From CBDBLK01 sp965215445 (GTDB lineage: Bacteria; Bdellovibrionota; Bacteriovoracia; Bacteriovoracales; Bacteriovoracaceae): a stretch of DNA of 64,000 bases. Below the pieces are notes generated by a model. It made no database searches. It was not told the origin of the DNA and saw nothing but the letters and a program-made list of their open reading frames with translations. The DNA is taken from assembly GCA_965215445.1 (NCBI GenBank), contig CBDCDT010000002.1, positions 1,550,001-1,614,000 on the forward strand, read 5' to 3'. A program made the position numbers and the translations under genes. The stretch's first letter is position 1. Each line of letters opens with the position of its first letter. Positions 51,523 through 59,647 of the stretch are shown piece after piece.

Positions 51523-52143
51523 ATGAAAAGTTACCTCGCCCCTTTGAACAATGAACGCGCCTTCAAAACCTTTTTTGAGGATGAGGGCAACCACCCCTTG
51601 CTGGTCGCTCTTTTAAACGACTTTCTATCCCTGCCGGACAAGGCGAAAATCACACAAGTTTTTGCTTTCGACTCCGATGACAAACACGAAATGCTCGATC
51701 TGGGTGCCAAACGTATTCAGCTTTTACCTTCGGGAAAGTGGCGCACGGAAATCATAAGCGTGAAAATGCAGATGATGTCCAGACCCTACCCGACCGCACG
51801 ACTGGTTTTTGACGCCTGCAAACTCTACAGCGAACGCCTCAAAAATGTTTACTCGCTGGTTTTTACCACCTTTAATATGCCTGAATTTGCGGATTTGCCG
51901 GATTATTACCATTATTGCAATATGGGGAACGGGCAAGTGCCCTACGTTTGTTTAACGTCGGCGTTGAATTTTATCGTCGTCGAACTCTCCAAATTTGCTC
52001 GCCCCTTGGGGCAACTGCTTGATTCGCAGGAGGAGTGGTGTTATCTTTTGAAGCAATCGGGCCAAATGAACCGGCGGGAGTGTGAAGCTCTCGCTTTGCG
52101 GGGAAAAATTATGTCTAAAGCGATTTCGGCGTTGAGGGTTTGA
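51523..52143 (+). CDS. Rpn/PD-(D/E)XK transposase-like protein, catalytic Glu lost
   Basis: 206 residues related to the Rpn-type protein at 54268. It shares AFKTFFEDEGNHPLLVALLNDFLSLP, then EMLDLGAKR, YPTARLVFDACKLYSERL, VYSLVFTTFNMPEFADLPDYYHY and WCYLLKQSGQM. Where the active relative has the catalytic NVEIQ, this one has SVKMQ, so the key Glu is Lys, and the C-terminal regulatory tail is missing. It is probably inactive as a nuclease. It is transcribed 7 nt ahead of gshB. Confidence 0.75.
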   Translation: MKSYLAPLNNERAFKTFFEDEGNHPLLVALLNDFLSLPDKAKITQVFAFDSDDKHEMLDLGAKRIQLLPSGKWRTEIISVKMQMMSRPYPTARLVFDACKLYSERLKNVYSLVFTTFNMPEFADLPDYYHYCNMGNGQVPYVCLTSALNFIVVELSKFARPLGQLLDSQEEWCYLLKQSGQMNRRECEALALRGKIMSKAISALRV

Positions 52144-52150
52144 CGGTTTT

Positions 52151-53137
52151 ATGATTCATCTTTTGTTGATTGACCCCTTGGAGAAATTGGATGTGGCCAA
52201 AGACAGCACCATGCTTTTGGCGGCCACTTTAAAGGCCGAGGGTGAAGAGGCCTATTTTCTCTTTGAGGAAGATTTTTACTTTACAGGTGGAAGGGCCGCT
52301 CCTACGTTTGGCGTCTACGATTTTTGCGCCCGCCTTCGCCAAGGCAGTTTCTACTTGGAGAGCGTGGAATTAAAGCAGAGGCGGGATTTGCGCCTGAGTC
52401 GGGAGTGCTGCCTGCACATGCGCCTCGATCCCCCCTTTGATACCCGCTATTTGCGCTTTTTGTGGATGCTCGAAGGCCTTGCCAGGCGCTTTGAAGTGCG
52501 CGTGCTCAATGCCCCAGTGGGAATTTTGGCAAACAACGAAAAAATGTGCGCCTATCAGCGGCCCTCGTCAGTGGAGAGTTTTGTTGGCAGCTCCCTCGCC
52601 GGTTTTTTGGAATTTGCCCGGAATCAACAAAAAGGGGGGGCCGGGGCATTGGTTTTAAAACCTCTGGACTTGTTTCAAGGCATGGGCGTGGAAAAATTGA
52701 GTTTGTCCTTAACGCCGGAACGGCTGAGGCGGCGCTTTGAAGACAAAGTGGGAGAGTGTGGTGGCGCCATCGTGGCCCAACCTTTTCTCCCCGAAATCAA
52801 AGACGGAGAAGTGCGCAGCATTTTTTTTGCCGGCAAACATTTGGGTTCGATTCTCAAAACGCCCCCTCCCGGAGAATTTCTGGCCAATATTGCTCGCGGG
52901 GCCGACTACACGGCACACGCCCTGCCCCCTGCCTGCCAGCAGCAGTGTCTGGAGATTTGTTCGGAACTTGAAAACCAGGGGATTTTGTGGGTGGCCTTTG
53001 ACCTGGTTGGTGATAGTATTCAGGAGGTCAACGTGACCTGTCCGGGCCTTTTGGTCGAGGTCAGTCAGGCCCTGGGGCGCAATTTGGCCCATGATCTCTT
53101 GACAGGTTTGCAAACTTCCCTGGACAATAAGGTGTGA
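52151..53137 (+). CDS. gshB: glutathione synthetase
   Basis: Ligates gamma-glutamylcysteine and glycine using ATP. The 328-residue product has an N-terminal IDPLEKLDVAKDSTMLLA, MRLDPPFDTRYL, LNAPVGILANNEKMCA and the ATP-grasp elements LKPLDLFQGMGV, VAQPFLPEIKDGEVR, PPPGEFLANIARGA and FDLVGDSIQEVNVTCP. All expected motifs are present; the length is close to the E. coli enzyme. gshA is not in the window. Confidence 0.95.
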   Translation: MIHLLLIDPLEKLDVAKDSTMLLAATLKAEGEEAYFLFEEDFYFTGGRAAPTFGVYDFCARLRQGSFYLESVELKQRRDLRLSRECCLHMRLDPPFDTRYLRFLWMLEGLARRFEVRVLNAPVGILANNEKMCAYQRPSSVESFVGSSLAGFLEFARNQQKGGAGALVLKPLDLFQGMGVEKLSLSLTPERLRRRFEDKVGECGGAIVAQPFLPEIKDGEVRSIFFAGKHLGSILKTPPPGEFLANIARGADYTAHALPPACQQQCLEICSELENQGILWVAFDLVGDSIQEVNVTCPGLLVEVSQALGRNLAHDLLTGLQTSLDNKV

Positions 53138-53158
53138 CTGGAGAACAAGGGAGGGTTC

Positions 53159-53608
53159 ATGCGCTGGTTTTTTCCAATCTTACTGGTGGCCGTGTTTTTA
53201 CCGTTGGTGTCTTGTTCCTCTATCAATAAATCCTATCTCAACCAATCGGTCAACTTGACCATTGATGCCCCCATGAGTGCCCGAGTGGAAGTGGATATGA
53301 CCAGAAAGCTGGCGGGCTACGCTTCGGGGGGGTATTTCTTACACCTCTTGAGAGTCAAAGGGGACAACAAATTTTTAGATCGCGTCCGTTTTAACGGAAA
53401 AGAACCTGGATTTTTTTCCCTTTTCAGCAAAGTCCAAAGCGTCAAGGCCGCGGCGGCCTATAATGCTGTCAGAGGTGGTGAGGCGGATGTTCTGGTCAAT
53501 CCCCAGTACGTCGTGGAAGAAAATCATTGGAACCCTTTTTACAAACTGATTAAAGTCAAGGTGACCGGTCATCCCGGCAAAATTGTGAGCATCCGCAACC
53601 GGCAATGA
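53159..53608 (+). CDS. small lipoprotein
   Basis: A 149-residue lipoprotein (lipobox LVSCSS). The body contains a basic amphipathic strand region, FLDRVRFNG, AAAAYNAVRGGEADVLVNPQYVVEEN and the C-terminal KVKVTGHPGKIVSIRN. The last two blocks look like envelope lipoproteins in which a conserved Gly-Ala/Asp turn precedes a VTGxPxK strand. Its stop overlaps the next gene in ATGA. The function is unknown. Confidence 0.75.
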   Translation: MRWFFPILLVAVFLPLVSCSSINKSYLNQSVNLTIDAPMSARVEVDMTRKLAGYASGGYFLHLLRVKGDNKFLDRVRFNGKEPGFFSLFSKVQSVKAAAAYNAVRGGEADVLVNPQYVVEENHWNPFYKLIKVKVTGHPGKIVSIRNRQ

Positions 53609-54249
53609 AGTGGTGTTGGCCAATTTTTTTGTCTTTTTTGCCCGCATCTGTATGGGCCTTGGAAATCGACTCCACATTTTTGGCCCGCTTCCTCAAATTT
53701 TCTGATTCCAAGCGCACGGTTTTAATCAACCAAGGCCTTGAGGCGGGCCTTGAAGAGGGAGATCACGCCAAAATTTCCCTTCCCGGCGGCATGGTGGCGC
53801 GGGCGGTAGTGGTCAAGCTCGCCCCTACCCGCTCGGTGTGGTCGGTATACCGTTTTGTGAATCAGGACAAACTTGTTCCCCAGACGGTGGCCACTTTTAA
53901 AATCACCAGTGCGATTAAACTTACCTCGGACGAATCCAAGCACTTGGGCGCTTTTGCCGAAACAATCGAAAAACAAAATCAGGAGCGCGAGCGCGAGCAA
54001 CTGGAGCGGGATAAAAAGGCCCTGTTGACGGACGAAGAGCAACGCCTGGAACGGGAGCGGGAATCTTTGCGCCAAAGTATTGGCCTGGCCGAAAAAAAGG
54101 GGAGTTTGTCGCTGGTGCGGGAATTTTCCTCTCTCGAAGATGAAAGTTTGGCCCCGCCCAGAAATCCACAGATTGATTGGTCGGGCCTCGATGGTGGCAA
54201 GGACGACCGGTACTTCGAGAGTCAGATCGACTATTCCGCCCTCAAGTAG
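53605..54249 (+). CDS. secreted protein with coiled-coil segment
   Basis: 214 residues with a signal peptide (FLSFLPASVWA). The N-terminal 90 residues form a beta-rich domain (KRTVLINQGLEAGLEEGDHAKISL, reminiscent of flagellar or adhesin-type beta folds), followed by an Arg/Glu coiled coil (about 110-165) and an acidic tail. It overlaps the lipoprotein gene by 4 nt, so the two are probably made together and may interact at the envelope. The family is unrecognised. Confidence 0.7.
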   Translation: MKWCWPIFLSFLPASVWALEIDSTFLARFLKFSDSKRTVLINQGLEAGLEEGDHAKISLPGGMVARAVVVKLAPTRSVWSVYRFVNQDKLVPQTVATFKITSAIKLTSDESKHLGAFAETIEKQNQEREREQLERDKKALLTDEEQRLERERESLRQSIGLAEKKGSLSLVREFSSLEDESLAPPRNPQIDWSGLDGGKDDRYFESQIDYSALK

Positions 54250-54267
54250 TTTTTAAGTTCCGCCTGA

Positions 54268-55209
54268 CTACGGATCTTCCCTTTTGAGTTTTTGTAGCTG
54301 TTCAAGGGAAAGGCCGGTGGTTTCGCTGACAAATTTAAAGTCTGCTCCCGTTGCCAAGAGCTTGCGGGCAATTTCCATCGCCTTGGCATCTTGGCCCTCT
54401 TCACGTCCTTTCTGGAGTCCCTCGTTATGGGCGTAGTGTTCCCGGTCGTGTTGATCTCTTCGCTGTTTGTCTATCGACAACGCTTCCGCTTTTACCTTCG
54501 GGTCTAAAGACAAATCCCACAAATTTTTGAGTACATTTTTCATCTCGTTTCCCCCTTTTAAAAGCTCCCTACAGTCTTCTATGCTGAGCTTATGCGAATT
54601 TTTAAGCACATAACACCACTTATCTTGGGATTTGTCCAGCTTTTCGATATTTACGCTAAATTTTTCAAGCTCTACAATCACCGGTCTGAGCGCTCTGGAA
54701 ATCACCACATGGGGTGGATTCTCCCGCAGCAGACTGCAAACGTGAAAATAATCCTTCACTTGCGCCAACTCTTTCAAATTTTTGGTGCTAAAGATCAGCG
54801 AGTAGACCGGTGCCAGTTTTTCGTAACCCTCCCCCCGGTCAAGTTGATCCGAGTAAATTCTTCCCGAGTAGGCAATCAAACGCCCCACAAAGTGGGTTTG
54901 GTTGCTGGTTTGAATCTCCACGTTGACCGTTTCCGTTTTGGCCCCGAACGAAGACTGGTAGGTGAATTTTACCTGGAGGTCAAGAATATAGGTTTTGCCC
55001 GCATCTTTGGCGAGTCTTTGAGGAGTGAGTTCGGAATTTAAAACCACGACGTTTTCAATAGAAGAGTTTTCCGGCAGGGGCAAAAAGCTTTGCAAGAGGG
55101 ATTTGAGAAGTTCTTCATTCTTGATGAGAAAGTTCTTAAACACAGCGTCGTTGGTAAGTCTTAGAAAGTTTTCCTTTTTTAAAAACGCAGAAAGTGCACG
55201 CATATCCAT
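54268..55209 (-). CDS. Rpn-family recombination-promoting nuclease (PD-(D/E)XK)
   Basis: 313 residues from the ATG at 55209 behind GGAG. Motifs are LTNDAVFKNFLIKN, YILDLQVKFT (Asp), VNVEIQTSNQTHFVGRLIAYSGRIYSDQL (ExQ catalytic), YSLIFSTKNL and the C-terminal GLQKGREEGQDAKAMEIARKLLATG tail typical of this family. Rpn proteins nick DNA and promote RecA-independent recombination in E. coli. This copy keeps the catalytic residues, unlike the relative at 51523. Confidence 0.88.
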   Translation of the reverse strand: MDMRALSAFLKKENFLRLTNDAVFKNFLIKNEELLKSLLQSFLPLPENSSIENVVVLNSELTPQRLAKDAGKTYILDLQVKFTYQSSFGAKTETVNVEIQTSNQTHFVGRLIAYSGRIYSDQLDRGEGYEKLAPVYSLIFSTKNLKELAQVKDYFHVCSLLRENPPHVVISRALRPVIVELEKFSVNIEKLDKSQDKWCYVLKNSHKLSIEDCRELLKGGNEMKNVLKNLWDLSLDPKVKAEALSIDKQRRDQHDREHYAHNEGLQKGREEGQDAKAMEIARKLLATGADFKFVSETTGLSLEQLQKLKREDP

Positions 55210-55373
55210 TTTGATCTCCAGTGTTCGCAATGCGTAATTGCCTTGCATATTACTGGTTCCCCTGCAAGCGCCTTCCCATTTGAGGTTGTATAAGTTCTTG
55301 AATTTAGGTGATTTTGAAAATTCTCTTTTTCAAAAAAGTGCTACTTCACGGATTTTTGTGCCATAATAAACCT

Positions 55374-55903
55374 ATGAAACGACAAAACACCCTCTTGACG
55401 CCCCCCCCCGTAGATTCTGCGAAGTTATAAGTTTTTGTAGTCTGTTCGTCTTTGCGGCCTTCGTCCGGGCCTCCTCAACCCACACCCCCATTTGCCCTCC
55501 GGGACAGGTTTTAAATACCGCAGATTGTACCTGTAAAGCGGCTTGCAACGTAACTTGTCCTCAAGGCGGAACCCTGGATTCCAGCACCTGCAAATGTACA
55601 TGCACCAAAACTTGTTCTGTTGAATACGGTGTAGACCCCACCAATGGCTCTTGTGTACTATCTTATCGTTACAGATTATGTCAAGAAATGTGTTACACCA
55701 GTGGTGCTACTGGTAGAACCAGGAAATACTCAGTTGACGGATACCGGAAGAATTACACTCTTGCTGGGCTAGAGAACCATTGTGGTGCTGACAGTAGTTA
55801 TCATTGTTCGCTAATTCCAGACACCTCTGCTAATTGTAAATGTAGCTCTCAGATATACCCCGGAGAACATCCTCGGACAGGGCCTTACGATTGCACTCCA
55901 TAA
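55374..55903 (+). CDS. cysteine-rich secreted protein, frame broken at a C9 tract (possibly phase-variable)
   Basis: The ATG at 55374 opens MKRQNTLLTPPP and meets nine consecutive Cs (55401-55409). One more C would join it to a long open frame: RRFCEVISFCSLFVFAAF (signal peptide), then a Cys-dense body with CPPGQVLNTADCTCKAAC and CPQGGTLDSSTCKCTC repeats, ending KCSSQIYPGEHPRTGPYDC. As read, the ATG frame stops after about 18 codons, and only a 71-residue tail from 55688 has its own ATG. Homopolymer slippage could switch it on. A sequencing error is the alternative. Confidence 0.6.
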
Positions 55904-55941
55904 GTCCGGTCGTTTTATTGGAATCAGTGTAGGGAAGGCCC

Positions 55942-56823
55942 TTACTTCGTAGAGAGGGCCTTGCCGAGATCAATGCTATGTTGCCCGATCAGGCGACCGT
56001 TTTGATAGTGCCGGCACTGGCCGTCGACATCCAGTTCAAGAGTTCTCGAGATAGAATTGTATGACACTAGGGGAAGCTCCAGATGTTGGAATGTGGGGAA
56101 AAAGGGGGAGGGGGTAAAGTAGAGTTTGGTTAGCAGTTCGGAATCGTAGTTGGTGAGTTTCCATTTATTTTGTTTCGATCCAAAGTTTTCGTACATGACT
56201 GCCCGGGTGCTCCTTTCGGTGTGGGGAAGGCCTAAAAAGTGGCCCAGTTCGTGCAAAATGGTCGTACTCAGGTCAAAGCGCCTGACTCCATCGGTGTAAA
56301 AATGGCCAGGGTAAATTCTAAACTTGTTGTGGTAATTGTTGAGAATAATGTCAGCGTGGGTAATTTCGAGCCATTGGTTATATTCGCCGGGATTGTGCTC
56401 GGCCATGCGCAAGCGGGTAATCGCCAGGGCGGTGGGGGAGCGTCCGGGAAACCACTTTGAGTGCAGGTAGATGCCCATGGTGTGGTCCCAGTTGTAATCT
56501 TCGATATTGGTATACTCCAAGTTGGGGGTGACAGAGGCCGGAACTCGAAAAAAGGCCATATTGAGGCCTTCCACTTGAGGAATTTGGTCGTTCCAAACCT
56601 GCATCATTTTTTCAATCAGGTTGAGGTCTTCAGGGCCTGCGTGGAAGAGGTATTCTTTGGCAATTTTATCGCTGATGTTCAGGGAGATGCCGCCTCTTTC
56701 AACAACGCTGGGCGACCATTTTTTGGGGTAGAGAAGATAGTCTGGGCCAGAATTGCCGTTGGCCCAAAGGGAGGACGGGAAGGCGAGACAAAAGAGGGTC
56801 AAAACATTGCAGAGGGAATCCAT
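55942..56823 (-). CDS. matrixin-like zinc metalloprotease (exported)
   Basis: 293 residues with a signal peptide (LTLFCLAFPSSLWA). The C-terminal half carries the metzincin zinc site ILHELGHFLGLPHTE (HExxHxxGxxH) and a downstream Met-turn region AVMYENF. The tail has DVDGQCRHYQNG, mirrored in the paralog as DANGECKHFQSS. It is a likely secreted protease. The gene follows rnpB on the same strand, with a paralog on the other side of rnpB. Confidence 0.88.
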   Translation of the reverse strand: MDSLCNVLTLFCLAFPSSLWANGNSGPDYLLYPKKWSPSVVERGGISLNISDKIAKEYLFHAGPEDLNLIEKMMQVWNDQIPQVEGLNMAFFRVPASVTPNLEYTNIEDYNWDHTMGIYLHSKWFPGRSPTALAITRLRMAEHNPGEYNQWLEITHADIILNNYHNKFRIYPGHFYTDGVRRFDLSTTILHELGHFLGLPHTERSTRAVMYENFGSKQNKWKLTNYDSELLTKLYFTPSPFFPTFQHLELPLVSYNSISRTLELDVDGQCRHYQNGRLIGQHSIDLGKALSTK

Positions 56824-56909
56824 TCGGCCTCCAGTTTTTGGGTTTTCTGTCCTTGAAATAAAAGGGTGTCACGGGGATTTTGTGGGTGTCACTTCGATGT
56901 GCATTAAAA

Positions 56910-57217
56910 AAATGCCGAGAACGGGTATAGGCCGGATTCTGTTTTTAAGCACCATTCCTCTAGGCCGCCGGTTGCCCGACGGCTCCAGCACTCTACCCGC
57001 CTGCATGGGCTGGCCGCCCTTGGCGCAGGCCTATTTGAGCTTGCTCCGCATAGAGTTTACCTGATTTCACTACAGCAAATGCCTGAGCATTCCGTACTTG
57101 CTTTCTGTTGCACTTGTCCTCACTTCGCAGTGGACGGGCGTTACCCGCTATGCTGCCATGTGGAGTCCGGACCTTCCTCCCGCCAAAAGGCCAGCGGTGC
57201 TTCCCCGTTCTCGGCAC
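56910..57217 (-). rRNA. rnpB: RNase P RNA (catalytic RNA; listed under the RNA type available)
   Basis: This is RNase P RNA, not rRNA: a ribozyme that trims tRNA 5' ends. On the minus strand the conserved 5' core GAGGAAGGTCCGGACTCC (about 57163-57180) is followed by the P-core. The 3' core CTAGAGGAAT and ACAGAATCCGGCC come near the end. Terminal helix P1 pairs GCCGAGAACGG with CCGTTCTCGGC, then a T-run ends the gene. A TATAAG box lies at 57222-57227. The length of about 308 nt is on the short side, suggesting reduced peripheral helices. Confidence 0.95.
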
Positions 57218-57221
57218 TCCG

Positions 57222-57227
57222 CTTATA
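57222..57227 (-). promoter_or_regulatory. rnpB: -10 box of rnpB
   Basis: Minus-strand TATAAG lies 6 nt upstream of the predicted RNA 5' end. The -35 position would fall near 57245-57250 (TTCCAA), inside the 3' end of the matrixin gene, and matches the consensus poorly. Confidence 0.45.
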
Positions 57228-57232
57228 CACCA

Positions 57233-58102
57233 TCAGGGGGAACTTTGGAAGTGTTTGCACTCTCCGTTGGCATCCAGCACAAAAGTCTCGTAGAGAATAT
57301 GTGTCTTGGTCAGATACCTGGGATGGCGGGGGTGGTTATACGATGCCGGAGCGCGGGTAGGGGAGGGGGTGTCGTAGAGGGTTTTGAGAAAGAATTTGTC
57401 CCGATTTGATACTGTGCGTTTAACCTCTCCAGATCCGACGCTGGGAAACATAATCGAATCGGGGTCTTTGTCGTGCTCCAGCCCCAAGACGTGTCCCAGT
57501 TCGTGGAGGGCGACGGAGGCAAAATCCACCGGGCCATAGGGGTATTCGTCGGGGTTGGTGGTAAATTGATGATGCCTGAAGTTGAAAATGATATCGCAAT
57601 GGATCAATTCGTAGAGTCTCGATTCCTCGCCTGCATCGCTTATCTCGGTGTGGATAGCGGTTTGGCAGGAGGTGACCGCCAGGGCCGAACTGGGGGTGTC
57701 TTCAAACCAATTTTCGCTAAAGTAGACACCCATTTCCTGATCCCGGGTATAGTTTTTGGTGCTGGAATGCAGAATATTGGAGGTGATTCCCATGGGGATT
57801 TGAAAAAAGGAGCGGATGCCAATGCCGTTCCACACCCGCATCATCTGCTCGACGGGGTTGGCATTTCCCACCAGGTCCATGCGCTCGGCGAGTTCGGTGC
57901 TCATGTGAAAGCGCAGACCTCCGCGTAGGGATTCTGTCGCCCAGCGCCTGGGGGTTCTGTCCCCTTTCCAGGGGTCGATGTCCTCTCCATCGGGGGTGAG
58001 GATGGGTTCTCGGAAGGTTTCTTGCCTAACGGGGGGTGGTTCTCCACCGCAAGCAAGCAGGGTCAACAAAAACGGAATCGCAAAAAGAGTGGAAAATTGC
58101 AT
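57233..58102 (-). CDS. matrixin-like zinc metalloprotease, lipoprotein
   Basis: 289 residues with lipobox TLLACG. The zinc site is ALHELGHVLGLEHDKD and the Met-turn is SIMFPSV. It shares with the gene at 55942 an EKMMxVWN/EQMMRVWN block, the MGIYLHSKWF/MGVYFSENWF segment and the C-terminal DANGECKHF strand, so the two are paralogs flanking rnpB. It is probably an envelope-anchored protease. The stop lies about 16 bp before the rnpB start, so the rnpB -35 region is inside this coding end. Confidence 0.88.
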   Translation of the reverse strand: MQFSTLFAIPFLLTLLACGGEPPPVRQETFREPILTPDGEDIDPWKGDRTPRRWATESLRGGLRFHMSTELAERMDLVGNANPVEQMMRVWNGIGIRSFFQIPMGITSNILHSSTKNYTRDQEMGVYFSENWFEDTPSSALAVTSCQTAIHTEISDAGEESRLYELIHCDIIFNFRHHQFTTNPDEYPYGPVDFASVALHELGHVLGLEHDKDPDSIMFPSVGSGEVKRTVSNRDKFFLKTLYDTPSPTRAPASYNHPRHPRYLTKTHILYETFVLDANGECKHFQSSP

Positions 58103-58237
58103 GGGATGGCCTCCTTGGCCACGGCAAGATTTGTGGCCTTAAATTAAATGGTAGGGGACGGGGTAAGGGTTAGACAAATAGTTTTGCGGGCGTTAGTTTG
58201 AACGAACCCCTATTGTTAGGTTTTTTAAGGAGTTTTT

Positions 58238-59647
58238 CTGAAATTTTGGGTGATATGTTTGATGGCCTTGGCCTTTCCCCTACAGGCCTCACTCAGGGAT
58301 ATGGCCGGGGAATTGATGCAAAACAATGCCGCCCTGGCCGCTTCGAGGGCGCAGGTTGGGGTGGGTGAACTGAACCACATCGAGTTGATTCTCAGCAAGT
58401 CGTGGGAGTTTAACTATCAATTGCGTAGTGCGGACACCAAACTGGCCAATTTTTCCGGTGCCGGCAATTCCTCGCCCTTTGATGAAGTTGTGCATAGTTT
58501 TGGTGTGTCTCGGGAATTTCTCTACGGTAGCACGGTGAGTTTGGGCAATATTTTGGCCAGGAGGGAAACCAGTGATCGGGGCACGCGCTACCGTTTTTTG
58601 CAGGAAATCGGTTTGCGCCAGAGCTTGGGGCGCAATTTTTTTGGTTTTGAATACAGAAAAGACCTGGAGCGATCCGAGCTGGCCAAGCGTTTAAATCAAC
58701 TCACTTATGAAGAGGACGTTGACGGGAAACTTTTGGAGTTGGTTCAGGCCTATTACCAGGCCGCCCAACACCTGGCCTTGATCGAATTGCAAAAAGAGGC
58801 GCAGCTGCGGGCCAGGCGACGTCTTGCGATCACTCGCCGGCGGGTACAGGATGGTTTGCGCCAGCAGGTTGACCTGTATCAGACCCGGGCCAATCTCCAC
58901 CTTCAGGAAGAAGCGGTGGGAAGTGCCAATCTTCGCTTGCAGTCAGCACTGGAGAGTTTGGCGAGCTTGCTTCACCGCTCGGTGAGCGAGGCCGAAGTGA
59001 CCAGTTTTCGAGGCCAGGGGTTTATTGAGCGAAGGCCTCCCAGTGGGGAGGCGGCGGCCAACCGCAGTTTGGAACGGCTCCGACAGCAGCAGCGCATTTC
59101 CCAGTCGGTTTTGGAAAGATCAAAGCTATTTCTCACCCCCAAACTGGAATTGAGCACGTTTTACCGCACCAGTCAGGTGCAAAATGTGCGCGCCGATGCC
59201 TTGAGCGAGGGGAGTTTGGCCAGGGGAGATAGGAGCGAAGTCACTGTGGCCTTGGACTTGACCTGGGCCTGGGGCCGTCCCTATAAAAATACCGATCGTT
59301 TGAAGGCGCGCCTGCATTTTGAAACTGCCCGCAAAAATTTACAATCTTCCCAGACCAATCTCGACCAAGCTGCCAGTGTACTCAAACGGCAGATTGCCTT
59401 TCTTCAGGAAAATATCGCCTCGGTCAAAGAGCGCCTGCAACTTTCCCAAAGGGCGCTCGGGGAATACAATCGTTTATACGACCGGGGACGCGCCAATTTG
59501 GATCAGGTGATTCGCGCCGAGGAGACTTTTATCGAAACCGAGATAAGTTACATTAACTATTTGGCCCAACGGGAATTGTCGGTTTATCGTTTGAGTCATC
59601 TCTACGGGAAATTGCAATCCTTTATTCAGGGGAGTGAATCTCAGTGA
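58238..59647 (+). CDS. TolC-family outer-membrane efflux protein
   Basis: About 469 residues. It has an OEP-type two-repeat architecture: helical hairpins (ELSK..., LAKRLNQLTYEEDVDGKLLELVQAYYQAAQ; ...LHFETARKNLQSSQTNLDQAASVLKRQ) alternating with strands (RYRFLQEIGLRQSLG, EVTVALDLTWAWG), and the conserved ending QVIRAEETFIETEISYIN. The best ribosome site, AAGGAG (58228-58233), sits 4 nt before CTG at 58238, giving a proper signal peptide LKFWVICLMALAFPLQAS. The GTG at 58250 is the next candidate. Its TGA overlaps the RND start. Confidence 0.88.
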   Translation: MKFWVICLMALAFPLQASLRDMAGELMQNNAALAASRAQVGVGELNHIELILSKSWEFNYQLRSADTKLANFSGAGNSSPFDEVVHSFGVSREFLYGSTVSLGNILARRETSDRGTRYRFLQEIGLRQSLGRNFFGFEYRKDLERSELAKRLNQLTYEEDVDGKLLELVQAYYQAAQHLALIELQKEAQLRARRRLAITRRRVQDGLRQQVDLYQTRANLHLQEEAVGSANLRLQSALESLASLLHRSVSEAEVTSFRGQGFIERRPPSGEAAANRSLERLRQQQRISQSVLERSKLFLTPKLELSTFYRTSQVQNVRADALSEGSLARGDRSEVTVALDLTWAWGRPYKNTDRLKARLHFETARKNLQSSQTNLDQAASVLKRQIAFLQENIASVKERLQLSQRALGEYNRLYDRGRANLDQVIRAEETFIETEISYINYLAQRELSVYRLSHLYGKLQSFIQGSESQ

